From the NCBI RefSeq assembly GCF_002216685.1, contig NZ_CP022353.1, forward strand, positions 558,001 to 622,000: a stretch of DNA of 64,000 bases, read 5' to 3'. The notes under the pieces are model-generated. The model saw nothing but the letters and a program-made list of their open reading frames with translations. It did not search any database and was not told where the DNA came from. Source of the stretch: Vibrio tarriae. Lineage in GTDB: Bacteria; Pseudomonadota; Gammaproteobacteria; Enterobacterales; Vibrionaceae. The translations under genes and the position numbers were made by a program. Below are positions 9,821-18,392 of this stretch, in pieces. The first letter of the stretch is position 1, and every line of letters starts with the position of its first letter.

Positions 9821-10288
9821 TTATTTGCCGCTGAGATAAGCCAGTACCACTTCATGGTGATTGCTGGTTTTAAACTTATCAAAGACTTGCTCAATTACAC
9901 CTTGTTCATTGATCAAAAAGCTGATGCGATGTAAGCCATCAAAGATTTTACCCATGAACTTTTTCTCACCCCATACGCCAAACTGTTCAGCCACTTGGTG
10001 ATCTTCATCTGATAACAGCGAGAAGTTGAGATTATCACGTTCAATGAACTTGCCTAATCGCTTCACGGGATCGGTACTCACCCCCAGCACCACCACATTA
10101 TGCCCTTGCAACTCTGCTTGAATATCGCGTAGTCCTTGTGCCTGCACTGTGCAGCCTGGCGTCATGGCTTTTGGGTAAAAGTAGAGCAGGACTTTTTTGC
10201 CTGCAAAATCCGCAATCATCACTGGTTTGCCATCTTGATCTGGCAAAGAGAAAGTGGGAGCTGGAGCTCCAGCAGTAAGAGTGTTCAT
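9821..10288 (-). CDS. bcp: Thioredoxin-dependent thiol peroxidase (Bcp/PrxQ family)
   Basis: A 155-residue peroxiredoxin that reduces peroxides. The peroxidatic cysteine is Cys46 in the motif KAMTPGCTVQ. In E. coli Bcp the resolving cysteine follows five residues later; here position 51 is glutamine (GCTVQAQGLRD), so this protein looks like a one-cysteine variant that would need an external thiol for resolution. No other cysteine is present. Length equals the family norm. The gene starts 14 bp after the gcvR stop and forms a leftward pair with it, as in many gammaproteobacteria. Confidence 0.9.
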   Translation of the reverse strand: MNTLTAGAPAPTFSLPDQDGKPVMIADFAGKKVLLYFYPKAMTPGCTVQAQGLRDIQAELQGHNVVVLGVSTDPVKRLGKFIERDNLNFSLLSDEDHQVAEQFGVWGEKKFMGKIFDGLHRISFLINEQGVIEQVFDKFKTSNHHEVVLAYLSGK

Positions 10289-10302
10289 AATGATCCCTTT
10301 GA

Positions 10303-10845
10303 TTACTGACTGTTTTTTATAAAGTTAAGTGAACCCTGAACATCAAGTGCTGTACATAAGGCATCAAACTCTTCTTGCAACTGCATGAGGTTACAACTTG
10401 AGTCCACTCGTGCGCTGATGGCGATGTGGAACTGATTTTGCTCACTGTGCAGTTTGTCTTTGCTGATGGTTTGTGCGCTCAGTGATGCCATACCGATTTG
10501 GCGCTGTGCGAAAAATTGGGTGAACTTTTCGGTCAGTCCCAGTTTATCGTCAGACTCGACGTACACTTCCACGGTATAAGCATGGGTTTGATGATCATGA
10601 GGTGATGTACGTTTCATCATGGTGATCAGATCATGCTGTTGGCCAAGCAAAGGTAACGTTGTTTCGACGCGAGTAATGTTGCTTGGGGAGCCAGAAATTA
10701 ACATCAAAAGTGTAAATTCTTTTCCAAACAGAGCGATGCGGCTATCAATAATGTTGCAACCCGCTTGGGTCACTAATCGAACCACTTCGTTACAAATGCC
10801 GGGTCTGTCAGTGCCCACGGCGGTGATCACAAGATGCTGAGTCAT
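10303..10845 (-). CDS. gcvR: Glycine cleavage system transcriptional repressor GcvR
   Basis: A 180-residue protein with two tandem ACT domains (about residues 4-80 and 90-170), the architecture of GcvR, which binds GcvA and represses the glycine cleavage operon when glycine is low. The N-terminal TAVGTDRPGI motif is the ACT ligand loop. It has no DNA-binding domain, consistent with action through GcvA. Divergent from dapA and upstream of bcp, the same gcvR-bcp/dapA order as in E. coli. Confidence 0.88.
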   Translation of the reverse strand: MTQHLVITAVGTDRPGICNEVVRLVTQAGCNIIDSRIALFGKEFTLLMLISGSPSNITRVETTLPLLGQQHDLITMMKRTSPHDHQTHAYTVEVYVESDDKLGLTEKFTQFFAQRQIGMASLSAQTISKDKLHSEQNQFHIAISARVDSSCNLMQLQEEFDALCTALDVQGSLNFIKNSQ

Positions 10846-10952
10846 ACTGTCACTTTAGAGATGATTTTTCGGGCATGTTAACACAGTTAAACTAGAGAAA
10901 AAGCGTGACCAAGTGCGTTTTTCCGTGCGCTCACCCTGAAAATGACCACAGT

Positions 10953-10981
10953 TTGACACCCACGACGAAGTGCCGTGTATA
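10953..10981 (+). promoter_or_regulatory. Candidate sigma-70 promoter of dapA
   Basis: TTGACA at 10953-10958 and TGTATA at 10976-10981 are separated by 17 bp, in the 277-bp gap between gcvR and dapA. It would give a leader of about 135 nt. No known riboswitch was recognised in that leader. Confidence 0.5.
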
Positions 10982-11122
10982 AAGGTCACTCGTCTTGCCC
11001 GCCATTTATTGAGGGTATCTTATCAATATTCATCCGCATGGTGATTTAAGCCCATTTCTCCGCTTGTCTTTTTTTAGCGCCATGCATTACCATGCTGAGA
11101 GTATCAGATTAGGGAGATAGAC

Positions 11123-12001
11123 ATGTTTTCAGGAAGTATCGTTGCGTTAATTACCCCATTTACTCCGGACGGTGAAGTCGATTATGTCAGCCTGAAAAAG
11201 CTGGTCGATTTCCATGTTGATGCAGGAACCGATGCGATTGTTTCCGTTGGCACCACCGGTGAATCCGCGACGCTAACTGTCGAAGAACACGTGAAAGTAG
11301 TAGCAAAAACGGTGGAGTTCGCTGAAGGTCGTCTGCCTATTATTGCTGGAACAGGCGCGAATGCGACCCACGAAGCGGTTACGTTTAGCCGCCTGCTGAA
11401 TAACACAGGTATTGCTGGGTATTTGAGTGTCACGCCTTATTACAATAAGCCGACCCAAGAAGGCCTGTTTCTGCACTACAACGCGATTGCGCAAGAAACC
11501 GATATTCCCGTGATTTTGTACAATGTTCCGGGACGTACCGCAGTGGATATGCGCCCAGAAACCGTTGCCCGTTTATCTGAAATCAAGAACATTGTCGCAC
11601 TGAAAGATGCGACCGGTGATTTAAGCCGTGTTGCGAAGCACCGTGAGATGTGTAAAGAAGGTTTTGTCCTACTCAGTGGTGATGATGCCACAGGCCTTGA
11701 GTTCGTTAAGCTCGGGGGACAAGGTGTGATATCAGTGACCAACAATATCGCTGCTGCCGACATGGCTAAGATGATGCATTTGGCACTGGATGGTAAGTTT
11801 GAAGAAGCGGCGATCATCAACCAACGCTTGATGACTCTGCATAAAAATCTGTTTATCGAATCGAGCCCAATTCCGGTGAAATGGGCTGCCCATAAGATTG
11901 GATTGATTGCAAATGGTGATCTGCGTCTACCTTTGACGCAACTTTCGGAACAAGCACGCCCAATCGTTGCCCAAGCCCTGTCTGAAGCCTGTATTTATTA
12001 A
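11123..12001 (+). CDS. dapA: 4-hydroxy-tetrahydrodipicolinate synthase
   Basis: A 292-residue cytoplasmic TIM-barrel aldolase that condenses pyruvate with aspartate semialdehyde, the first step dedicated to diaminopimelate and lysine. The Schiff-base lysine is Lys161 (VALKDATGD), with Tyr133 (ILYNVPGRT), Tyr107 and the GTTGES motif at 43-48 all in place. Length equals E. coli DapA (292). An AGGGAGATAG ribosome binding site precedes the ATG. bamC follows after a terminator-like hairpin. dapE, which acts later in the same pathway, lies 2 kb downstream. Confidence 0.97.
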   Translation: MFSGSIVALITPFTPDGEVDYVSLKKLVDFHVDAGTDAIVSVGTTGESATLTVEEHVKVVAKTVEFAEGRLPIIAGTGANATHEAVTFSRLLNNTGIAGYLSVTPYYNKPTQEGLFLHYNAIAQETDIPVILYNVPGRTAVDMRPETVARLSEIKNIVALKDATGDLSRVAKHREMCKEGFVLLSGDDATGLEFVKLGGQGVISVTNNIAAADMAKMMHLALDGKFEEAAIINQRLMTLHKNLFIESSPIPVKWAAHKIGLIANGDLRLPLTQLSEQARPIVAQALSEACIY

Positions 12002-12018
12002 GGCGCGATCCATTACAA

Positions 12019-12048
12019 TGCCGGGGTATCATGACCCCGGCAATTTTT
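12019..12048 (+). terminator. Terminator/attenuator between dapA and bamC
   Basis: A perfect 9-bp GC-rich stem (12019-12027 with 12034-12042, TGCCGGGGT/ACCCCGGCA) with loop ATCATG and T run 12044-12048 lies just before the bamC ribosome binding site (TAGGAG). No separate bamC promoter is evident, so it may set a dapA:bamC transcript ratio. Confidence 0.8.
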
Positions 12049-12058
12049 AGGAGTTTCA

Positions 12059-13078
12059 ATGAAGTTTTCTCGCCAGCTAGTTCTCGGTTCACTGGCTGTT
12101 TTGGTTTTAAGTGCTTGCTCCAGCAGCCCCACGCAACGACGCCAAGCCAAAGACGATTTCGACTATCTCGAAACCACAGAATTTAAGCCTTGGGTATTGC
12201 CACAAGGTGCCACTCCGCAGTTTTACCCTAACTATGATATTCCGCAGGGGGCATTTCATGGTGGTGTGGGTAATGTGGTGGATATTCGCCCGCCACAACA
12301 AGTGTTGGAACTTATTCCAGGCGCTCGCGCAGAACGTCAAAATGGCGAGGTGACCTTATGGATGTTGCGCCAAGATGAAGCTCAAAAAGTGTGGGATACC
12401 GCGTTGAAAATGATTGCGGAGCGCAAAATCCCCCTGCGTAAGCAAACCGATTCTATGGTGGAAACGGATTGGGTCGATTGGGTATCAGAAGATGAAGATG
12501 TGACGATTGGCAGCCGCTACCTAATGTCGATGGTGGAAACCAATAATCGTTATGGCTTTAAAATCGCACTGATTGGTTGGCGCGAAAATGGTCAAGTACA
12601 AACGGTCAGTACCACTAATAAAGAGCGTTACAACGCCTTTATGACCAACTTGGTGACAACTCGTTACGACTCCGATGTGCGTGCGGAAGCGGCGCGTCGT
12701 GCCCAAGAGCTGGTCAAGCAAATTCCGATTACCATGGGCTCAGATCGCAGTGGTTTCCCTGTGATTATTGCGCGTACCCCTTATGATGTGTTCTGGCAGC
12801 GTTTGCCGGAGTTACTGCCCCATATGGGCTTTACCATCGAAGAGCGTAACCAGTCACAAGGTACGGTCAAAGCCAAATACGCCGCACCAGATGATGAATT
12901 CTGGGAAGAGGTCGGGGTAAAACCGATTGAGCTTAAATCAGGTACTTATACCTTCCTGTTTGGTGATTTGGGTAACCGTACTTCGATTAACGTGACAGAC
13001 TCTGCGGGTAAACCGGTCAATGAAGCGCTGTTGAAAGAGATGGTACCTGTGCTCTCTGCGGTGGTGGATAAGAAATAA
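12059..13078 (+). CDS. bamC: Outer-membrane assembly lipoprotein BamC
   Basis: A 339-residue lipoprotein subunit of the BAM complex that inserts beta-barrel proteins. The signal peptide ends in a lipobox LSAC with the modified cysteine at position 20. The unstructured N-terminal segment (about residues 20-95, which in E. coli binds BamD) is followed by two helix-grip domains. Length matches E. coli BamC (344). The dapA-bamC order is the conserved one. Confidence 0.93.
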   Translation: MKFSRQLVLGSLAVLVLSACSSSPTQRRQAKDDFDYLETTEFKPWVLPQGATPQFYPNYDIPQGAFHGGVGNVVDIRPPQQVLELIPGARAERQNGEVTLWMLRQDEAQKVWDTALKMIAERKIPLRKQTDSMVETDWVDWVSEDEDVTIGSRYLMSMVETNNRYGFKIALIGWRENGQVQTVSTTNKERYNAFMTNLVTTRYDSDVRAEAARRAQELVKQIPITMGSDRSGFPVIIARTPYDVFWQRLPELLPHMGFTIEERNQSQGTVKAKYAAPDDEFWEEVGVKPIELKSGTYTFLFGDLGNRTSINVTDSAGKPVNEALLKEMVPVLSAVVDKK

Positions 13079-13163
13079 TCCTAATCGTGAATTCTGTTTT
13101 CCTACCAAGTTTTATCGAACGTTGAAGATTGATAGAGAAAGTAGAAAAGTAGAGATGAGAAAG

Positions 13164-13193
13164 AAGGGATGCCTTGGCATCCCTTTGTTATTT
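13164..13193. terminator. Terminator of bamC
   Basis: A 9-bp stem (13164-13172 with 13177-13185, AAGGGATGC/GCATCCCTT) with loop CTTG, then TGTTATTT. It separates bamC from the convergent DUF2897 gene. Confidence 0.75.
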
Positions 13194-13200
13194 AGTGTTA

Positions 13201-13410
13201 TCACTTATCTTTCGGTTCAGAGGTGTCCTCAGCGTCATTGGGTGAACGCGGGTATAGTTTCTGATCCAGTTCATTCAGCCGATCAAGTTCGCTTTTTTTA
13301 TCCATTTGCCCAAATTTCATGTTGGCGGTGTATTTAAGCGCGGCAATATTCCCGACAATCACGGCGACCACAATCAACGAGATCACCCAAGGGTTAAACA
13401 GTATCTCCAT
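13201..13410 (-). CDS. DUF2897 small membrane protein
   Basis: A 69-residue protein with one N-terminal transmembrane helix (about residues 7-26) and a charged, acidic tail ending EPKDK. It matches the DUF2897 family of vibrios and relatives; function unknown. ATG at 13410 is chosen because a GAGGT ribosome binding site lies 6 nt upstream; an in-frame GTG four codons earlier has none. The upstream peptidase gene ends at 13412, so stop and start nearly abut and the genes are translationally coupled. Confidence 0.72.
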   Translation of the reverse strand: MEILFNPWVISLIVVAVIVGNIAALKYTANMKFGQMDKKSELDRLNELDQKLYPRSPNDAEDTSEPKDK

Positions 13411-13411
13411 G

Positions 13412-14086
13412 TTATACCTCACAAATATTCGTGATGAAATGCTGATAAATCTCTGGCAACAGCGCTTGGATGGTCGCTTTTCCTTCCATCGCTACGGCAG
13501 AGAGTTGCTCAAGCAATAGAGGCTCGGTCAGTGCCGCTAAACATTGCTGCGCAGCCTGTTTATGGCTGATATGCCAAGGCTCAAAGCCAATCCCTTGACC
13601 ATGCTGATAGGGTAGGAAAAAACCAAATTGAGCCAGATGTGCGTTTAGCCATTGAGAGAACTCACTTTGATGCCCTTCAAGATATTCCCACGGTTCAAGC
13701 AGCAGACTGGTGTTCTCTGGTAAAGCATCGCGGTCATACACATCAAAATCCGTTCCCCAATGGTGACGACTTGCGCCCGGCAAGGCTGACCAGCGTAATA
13801 TGGCTAGTACTTTTTCAGCTTCACTCAGTGTGTTGCTATTCAATGGCTGGCTATGTTCATCGAGCAGCGGTTTTTGACCGAGCATTTTCTGGTTCCAGAT
13901 CGCCAGTTGGCGTTCAAAGGAGCGAAAACCGCTGGCGATACAAAGATTAAACCCTGCATCTTGCGCCGCTTGTTTGAGTGCTAAAAGATCCGCACTCACT
14001 TGCGGATGCACTTGAAACGCTTTTTGTCCGACCATTACGGAGATCAAATGTGTGTCGGTTTGCCCGGTCAGCTGCTCTGGGGTCAT
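13412..14086 (-). CDS. M15-family D-alanyl-D-alanine carboxypeptidase (VanY-like)
   Basis: A 224-residue zinc peptidase of the VanY/M15B type, which trims the terminal D-Ala of peptidoglycan stems. Zinc ligands are visible as His108 and Asp115 in SRHHWGTDFD and the later EPWH motif; the ASGFRSFERQ substrate loop is at about 51-60. No signal peptide is seen, so where it acts is uncertain. ATG 14086 lies 2 bp after the dapE stop with an AGG upstream; a longer frame reading into dapE is rejected. Tight spacing puts it in the dapE operon, which suits a cell-wall role. Confidence 0.85.
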   Translation of the reverse strand: MTPEQLTGQTDTHLISVMVGQKAFQVHPQVSADLLALKQAAQDAGFNLCIASGFRSFERQLAIWNQKMLGQKPLLDEHSQPLNSNTLSEAEKVLAILRWSALPGASRHHWGTDFDVYDRDALPENTSLLLEPWEYLEGHQSEFSQWLNAHLAQFGFFLPYQHGQGIGFEPWHISHKQAAQQCLAALTEPLLLEQLSAVAMEGKATIQALLPEIYQHFITNICEV

Positions 14087-14088
14087 AG

Positions 14089-15222
14089 TTAGCCTAAAAG
14101 ATGATTTAAGGTTTTTTGATACATATCGGTCAATTTCTCTAAATCCGCAATACGTACACACTCGTTTACCTTGTGAATGGTGGCATTAACGGGACCGAGC
14201 TCAACCACTTGCGCGCCCATTTGGGCAATGAAGCGACCATCGGATGTTCCGCCTGTCGTCAGTAACGCAGGGGCTTGATGGTTAACTTCCTCTACGGCCG
14301 CCACGACTGCGGCGAGTAGCTCGCCGGCATCGGTCAGGAATGGCTGGCCGCTGAGTGTCCATTTCACATCGTAATCCAGCCCGTGAGCATCCAAGACAGA
14401 ATGTACGCGACGTTTGATCTCTTCATCGGTTAGCTCTGTGCTAAAGCGGAAGTTAAACTGCACATCAAATTCCCCAGGGATGACATTCGATGCGCCAGTA
14501 CCCGCTTGCAGGTTAGGAATTTGAAAGCTGGTGGGTGGGAAATAGGCGTTACCTTCATCCCATTGGGTGGCGGCGAGTTCGGCCAATGCGGGGAGCGCTT
14601 TATGCACGGGATTATTAGCCAGATGCGGATAAGCAACATGGCCTTGAGTGCCTTTTACCTTCAAATCCCCCGTGATGGAGCCACGACGGCCATTTTTCAC
14701 CACATCGCCTACGGCTAGGGTACTGGACGGCTCACCGACGATACACATATCGATCAGTTCGTTACGTGCCATTAGCGTTTCTACGACACGGACGGTACCG
14801 TTGATAAAGGGGCCTTCTTCATCAGAAGTGATCAAAAAACCGATCGAGCCTTGATGATCGGGGTGTTCGGCAATAAAACGCTCTACCGCCACAATCATAC
14901 AAGCCAGCGAGCCTTTCATATCTGCTGCGCCACGCCCATGCAGGAAACCATCAATCACAGTCGGCTCAAAAGGAGGAGTGTGCCACTGCGCCAGAGGGCC
15001 GGCAGGCACCACATCGGTATGACCTGCAAAAACAAACAGGGGAGATTGCGTGCCGCGGCGAGCCCAGAAGTTGGTGGTGTCTTCAAACACCATGCTTTCA
15101 ATTTCAAAACCCAGCGCTTTTAAACGCTCAATCATCAGATCCTGACATCCTGCGTCGGCAGGAGTAACGGATTGGCGGCTAATCAGATCTTTTGCCAGAG
15201 CCAGTACAGGGCTATCTGTCAT
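14089..15222 (-). CDS. dapE: Succinyl-diaminopimelate desuccinylase
   Basis: A 377-residue M20 metallohydrolase that releases succinate from N-succinyl-LL-DAP in lysine and meso-DAP synthesis. The dizinc motifs GHTDVVPAG (about 66-74), GAADMKG (about 98-104) and TSDEEG (about 131-136) are intact, and the C-terminal [10 protein letters not shown] motif is present. Length matches E. coli DapE (375). It follows the ArsC-like gene by 30 bp and precedes the M15 peptidase gene by 2 bp. E. coli also has an ArsC-like gene (yffB) directly upstream of dapE. Confidence 0.96.
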   Translation of the reverse strand: MTDSPVLALAKDLISRQSVTPADAGCQDLMIERLKALGFEIESMVFEDTTNFWARRGTQSPLFVFAGHTDVVPAGPLAQWHTPPFEPTVIDGFLHGRGAADMKGSLACMIVAVERFIAEHPDHQGSIGFLITSDEEGPFINGTVRVVETLMARNELIDMCIVGEPSSTLAVGDVVKNGRRGSITGDLKVKGTQGHVAYPHLANNPVHKALPALAELAATQWDEGNAYFPPTSFQIPNLQAGTGASNVIPGEFDVQFNFRFSTELTDEEIKRRVHSVLDAHGLDYDVKWTLSGQPFLTDAGELLAAVVAAVEEVNHQAPALLTTGGTSDGRFIAQMGAQVVELGPVNATIHKVNECVRIADLEKLTDMYQKTLNHLLG

Positions 15223-15252
15223 CCTTGAAATTCCTTGTATTAATCAAAAAGC

Positions 15253-15600
15253 TTAAGAAAAAAGAGCGCGATATTGGGCATCGCTAAAGCCAAGATGCAG
15301 TTCATCTTGACGTTGTAAAATAGGGCGCTTAATCATCGCCGGATGTTCTACTAACAATGCCACGGCATTGTCGGCATTCAAAGTGGCTTTTTGCTCATCA
15401 CTCAGTTGACGAAAGGTTGTGCCGCGCTTATTGAGTACTTGTTCCCAACCTAATTGGCTACAAAATCCAGCCACCAATTCCGGGGTAACCCCCTCTTTGC
15501 GATAGTCATGAAACTGGTAGGCGACACCCGATTGTTCTAGCCATTTACGGGCTTTTTTCATGGTGTCGCAGTTCGGAATGCCATACAGAGTGATCGTCAT
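15253..15600 (-). CDS. ArsC/Spx-like reductase, YffB family
   Basis: A 115-residue thioredoxin-fold protein like E. coli YffB, adjacent to dapE as in E. coli. The redox cysteine is Cys11 in YGIPNCDTMKKA; the RPIL stretch near 93 is the anion site. ATG 15600 has an AAGGA ribosome binding site about 7 nt upstream, so a 16-residue longer frame is rejected. Its true substrate is unknown; YffB has been described as a glutathione-dependent thiol reductase. First gene of the leftward yffB-dapE-M15-DUF2897 run. Confidence 0.85.
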   Translation of the reverse strand: MTITLYGIPNCDTMKKARKWLEQSGVAYQFHDYRKEGVTPELVAGFCSQLGWEQVLNKRGTTFRQLSDEQKATLNADNAVALLVEHPAMIKRPILQRQDELHLGFSDAQYRALFS

Positions 15601-15726
15601 GTTTATCCTTAAATGGGTTTTATTGAAGGCCTGAATGGGTTGCTTCATGGTGTTGAGCTTAGGGCAACCTTGCTTATTGTGCGTTCAATCCTAACAGGAA
15701 GGGCAGGCAGAGACAAAAGAGTGATG

Positions 15727-15854
15727 TATCCCCTTCCTACTTGAAGTTGCAGCGGCGTTGGCTGCATTCGCTCACCCCAATCACATAGTGTCGCTATGCT
15801 CATGGGGATTTACTCATTTGCCGCCTACCTGCAACTCCAAGTAGTTTGGGTATA
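15727..15854. repeat. ERIC/IRU-like repeat, copy 1
   Basis: A 128-bp element ending in TATA boxes (TATCC...GGGTATA) with imperfect inverted symmetry: ACTTGAAGTTGCAG near the left end pairs with CTGCAACTCCAAGT near the right, and the centre has CTCACCCCAATCACATAG opposite CTATGCTCATGGGGAT. This resembles the enterobacterial repetitive intergenic consensus (ERIC/IRU). Two relatives lie at 47134-47260 and 55375-55494. It fills much of the 376-bp divergent gap 15601-15976; the remainder shows only AT-rich sequence. Confidence 0.8.
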
Positions 15855-15976
15855 GATATTTCACACAAAGAAAAAATATCCCATTAAAGTAAATCGATTG
15901 GCAAGTTATTGATCAAACGCAACACATAACACAGTAAAACGGAAATAATGAGCACAGCATACTTTAGGAGGTATCA

Positions 15977-16264
15977 ATGGAACTGAGTCCTGTATTCGCA
16001 AGGCGCTTATATTTAGCTTTGCTTGTGGAGAGCCTTGAGCGACCCAATGTCCCTAAACTGATTGAAAAGACTGGCTGGCCTCGTCGTACTATCCAAGATG
16101 TCATCAAAGCCATGCCGGGTATCGGTATTGAACTGAACTTCGTGCAAGATGGCCGCCGACACAATGATGGCTACTACCAGCTTTCTGACTGGGGGCCCTT
16201 TGACAGCCAATGGGTCACCGAACGCAAAAAAGACATTGCGGCAAGCTTAGGGTTTTGTGCTTAA
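15977..16264 (+). CDS. Small winged helix-turn-helix domain protein
   Basis: A 95-residue protein with a strong ribosome binding site (TAGGAGGT, 6 nt before ATG). The stretch from about residue 20 to 45 (LIEKTGWPRRTIQDVIKAMP) reads as a helix-turn-helix, followed by a small beta hairpin wing, resembling the YfeC-like family of small HTH proteins in gammaproteobacteria. It is probably a DNA-binding protein, but its target is unknown. It has its own terminator. Confidence 0.72.
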   Translation: MELSPVFARRLYLALLVESLERPNVPKLIEKTGWPRRTIQDVIKAMPGIGIELNFVQDGRRHNDGYYQLSDWGPFDSQWVTERKKDIAASLGFCA

Positions 16265-16286
16265 AGCCAGCATCGCTGGCTTTTTC
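16263..16286 (+). terminator. Terminator of the small HTH gene
   Basis: A 9-bp stem (16263-16271 with 16275-16283, AAAGCCAGC/GCTGGCTTT) with loop ATC and a T run overlaps the stop codon region. Just beyond, ATGCGGCTTGG is repeated twice in tandem (about 16300-16327). Confidence 0.78.
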
Positions 16287-16330
16287 ATTTTCCACATTAT
16301 GCGGCTTGGCACATCATGCGGCTTGGTGCG

Positions 16331-16687
16331 TCAGCTGTTTTGCCACAACCAGTAACTGATAAAACCTAGCCAACTGAGCGCTAATAATACCCATGCGAGT
16401 TTGGCTTGATTGGTATGAGAGTCATCGCCGAGTTCGGCTACATAGTCATCCGCTTCGTGGATTTCCTCTGTCGAAGATTGCTTGGCTTTTAACGCTTTTT
16501 TACGCAGCTTATCTGCCTGCCGGTGTTTCTCTTTCTGCTGCTTTTTGTATAAAGCAATCCCTTTTTCGATACCTTGAGTGATGAGCTTAGTTTGCTCTTT
16601 GGTTTGTCCGGGGCGCTGAGTCGCTTTCGCAATTTTTAACGCCTCTTGCTGGGTTTGTTCTGACGGAATGAGAGTCGTGTTTTTCAT
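16331..16687 (-). CDS. DUF2956 domain protein with C-terminal membrane anchor
   Basis: A 118-residue protein with a highly charged, Lys/Gln-rich helical body (residues 10-80, likely coiled coil) and one C-terminal transmembrane helix (about residues 96-114), so probably tail-anchored in the inner membrane with the charged part in the cytoplasm. It matches the DUF2956 family of marine gammaproteobacteria. Function unknown. It is monocistronic and divergent from the DUF2919 gene. Confidence 0.72.
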   Translation of the reverse strand: MKNTTLIPSEQTQQEALKIAKATQRPGQTKEQTKLITQGIEKGIALYKKQQKEKHRQADKLRKKALKAKQSSTEEIHEADDYVAELGDDSHTNQAKLAWVLLALSWLGFISYWLWQNS

Positions 16688-16830
16688 TAATCTATACGGT
16701 TTAAAAAGCTTAGGACTAAGACTAGCATGTGAGCGCAGGGTAAAAAATGGGGTGAGCTAAGAATAAGCAGTGGTCATTTAGGGGAATTGCGCTAGAGTGA
16801 ACAGCCTGTGTTTTATGAGTTGAGAAAACC

Positions 16831-17295
16831 GTGCGTTATTCGATTGAACAGTATGATAGTCAAGGATTTTTAAAAGCACCGATATGGCTATGGCTAGGAT
16901 GGCTGTTTCTTAATCGAGCTTGGGTCATGTTTGTGATGGCGGGGGTGAGCCGCGAACAAGGTTCCCATTTGCTCTCATTGATCTATCCCGATCACTCTTT
17001 GTTGTATGTTGGACTTGCGATGGGGGCTCCGGCGCTTGCCTTAATGTGGCTCATCACGTTACGCAGTTCGCAGCGGCAATGGGTCAATCAGATTGTCGCG
17101 CAAGGTCGTGCGATTTCTTTATTCGTTGTGATAGGCCAATTTGTGCAAACGGCTTTTCACGTTTACTTGCAGCAGGGGGCTTTTCACTGGGCCAACGCAT
17201 TGACCCTACTCTTATTACTGTGGTTTGGCATTTACCTCGTGCAGAGTCGCCATGTGCGCGACAGTTTACAAGCCCCCGCGTTGGATAAGGCATGA
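16831..17295 (+). CDS. DUF2919 (YfeZ-like) membrane protein
   Basis: A 154-residue inner-membrane protein with about four hydrophobic helices (near 18-38, 54-74, 92-112, 118-138), matching DUF2919/YfeZ. It starts with GTG (16831), preceded by GAGAAAACC. In E. coli yfeZ lies close to yfeX, a Dyp-type peroxidase; here the Dyp peroxidase gene follows directly, so the association is conserved. Function unknown. Confidence 0.75.
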   Translation: MRYSIEQYDSQGFLKAPIWLWLGWLFLNRAWVMFVMAGVSREQGSHLLSLIYPDHSLLYVGLAMGAPALALMWLITLRSSQRQWVNQIVAQGRAISLFVVIGQFVQTAFHVYLQQGAFHWANALTLLLLLWFGIYLVQSRHVRDSLQAPALDKA

Positions 17296-17360
17296 TCATC
17301 ATCAACGCGATGATTTTTCTTTTTATTACACTGAGCAAAACCGAAAAGTGAGGATTCGTT

Positions 17361-18269
17361 ATGTTTAAGTCACAGACCGCAATCTTGCCAGAAGCTGGCC
17401 CGTTTGCCCTGTACACACTACTGAAAGTTCGTCAGAACCACGCCCATGTTTTGCAAGCGCTTAAGGCTTTGCCTGCGTTAGTTGAGGAAATCAATCAAAA
17501 TCAGCCGGGAGCCGAGCTGACGGTTTCTGTCGCGTTCAGCAAAGGTTTTTGGAGCCATTTTGAGATGGCGTCGCCACCAGAACTGATTGATTTTCCTGAG
17601 CTGGGTGAGGGCGAAACTCACGCGCCAAGCACGGATGTGGATGTGTTGATCCATTGTCACGCCACGCGCCACGATTTGCTGTTTTATACTCTACGTAAAG
17701 GGATTAGCGACATCGCTCAAGATATTGAAATCGTGGATGAAACCTATGGTTTCCGTTATTTAGACGCACGTGACATGACGGGCTTTATTGATGGCACAGA
17801 AAACCCGAAAGCTGAGAAACGCGCGGAAGTCGCGTTGGTGGCCGATGGCGACTTTGCGGGAGGCAGTTATGTGATGGTACAACGCTTTGTGCATAATTTG
17901 CCAGCGTGGAATCGTCTCAACTTAGCGGCGCAAGAAAAAGTGATTGGTCGTACTAAGCCTGACTCCGTCGAGCTAGAAAATGTTCCTGCCGCTTCGCATG
18001 TGGGCCGAGTGGATATTAAAGAAGAAGGCAAAGGGTTGAAGATTGTTCGCCACAGTTTGCCCTATGGCAGCGTGAGCGGCGATCACGGCCTACTGTTTAT
18101 CGCGTACTGTCACACGCTGCATAATTTCAAAACCATGCTGGAAAGCATGTACGGTGTCACTGATGGCAAAACAGACCAACTGCTGCGCTTTACCAAAGCC
18201 GTGACAGGGGCTTATTTCTTTGCACCATCGCAAGTGATGTTGCAGGAACTGACACTCAAGAATCAATAA
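17361..18269 (+). CDS. Dyp-type heme peroxidase (YfeX-like)
   Basis: A 302-residue Dyp-type peroxidase. The defining distal motif GFIDGTENP is at residues 141-149 with catalytic Asp144; the proximal histidine is probably the one in PAASHVGR near 214, and the distal arginine is in the IVRHSLPYGS stretch. Length is typical of the YfeX/P-type subgroup (about 300). No signal peptide and no encapsulin gene nearby, so it is cytoplasmic and unpackaged. YfeX-type enzymes oxidise porphyrinogens and dyes and bind heme. Ribosome binding site GAGGA precedes the ATG. Confidence 0.92.
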   Translation: MFKSQTAILPEAGPFALYTLLKVRQNHAHVLQALKALPALVEEINQNQPGAELTVSVAFSKGFWSHFEMASPPELIDFPELGEGETHAPSTDVDVLIHCHATRHDLLFYTLRKGISDIAQDIEIVDETYGFRYLDARDMTGFIDGTENPKAEKRAEVALVADGDFAGGSYVMVQRFVHNLPAWNRLNLAAQEKVIGRTKPDSVELENVPAASHVGRVDIKEEGKGLKIVRHSLPYGSVSGDHGLLFIAYCHTLHNFKTMLESMYGVTDGKTDQLLRFTKAVTGAYFFAPSQVMLQELTLKNQ

Positions 18270-18301
18270 TGCAACACCGTTGCATATGTTTCATGCCAAA
18301 G

Positions 18302-18326
18302 CCGAGCCTAGTGCTCGGTTTTTTGA
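18302..18326 (+). terminator. Terminator of the Dyp peroxidase gene
   Basis: A 6-bp GC-rich stem CCGAGC/GCTCGG (18302-18307 with 18313-18318), extended by a G-U pair, followed by a T6 run. It separates this gene from the flaE promoter immediately downstream. Confidence 0.78.
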
Positions 18327-18327
18327 T

Positions 18328-18354
18328 TAAAGAAAACTCACTTTACACCGATAA
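18328..18354 (+). promoter_or_regulatory. Sigma-28 (FliA) promoter of flaE
   Basis: TAAAGAAA at 18328 and ACCGATAA at 18347-18354 are in the same 19-nt register as the E. coli sigma-28 consensus TAAAGTTT-N11-GCCGATAA and as the flaD and flaB promoters here. The leader to the flaE ATG is short (about 32 nt) and has no evident hairpin. Confidence 0.75.
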
Positions 18355-18392
18355 AAGAACAAGTAAGCAATCGTGTAAGGAGTGCAGCAGCC

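Noticed and set aside
16296..16330. Tandem repeat as CRISPR or VNTR
   Set aside because: ATGCGGCTTGG occurs only twice, with no array and no spacer structure.
17361..18269. Encapsulin-Dyp peroxidase compartment system
   Set aside because: No encapsulin shell gene lies nearby and the peroxidase lacks a C-terminal cargo peptide; it fits the free YfeX type.
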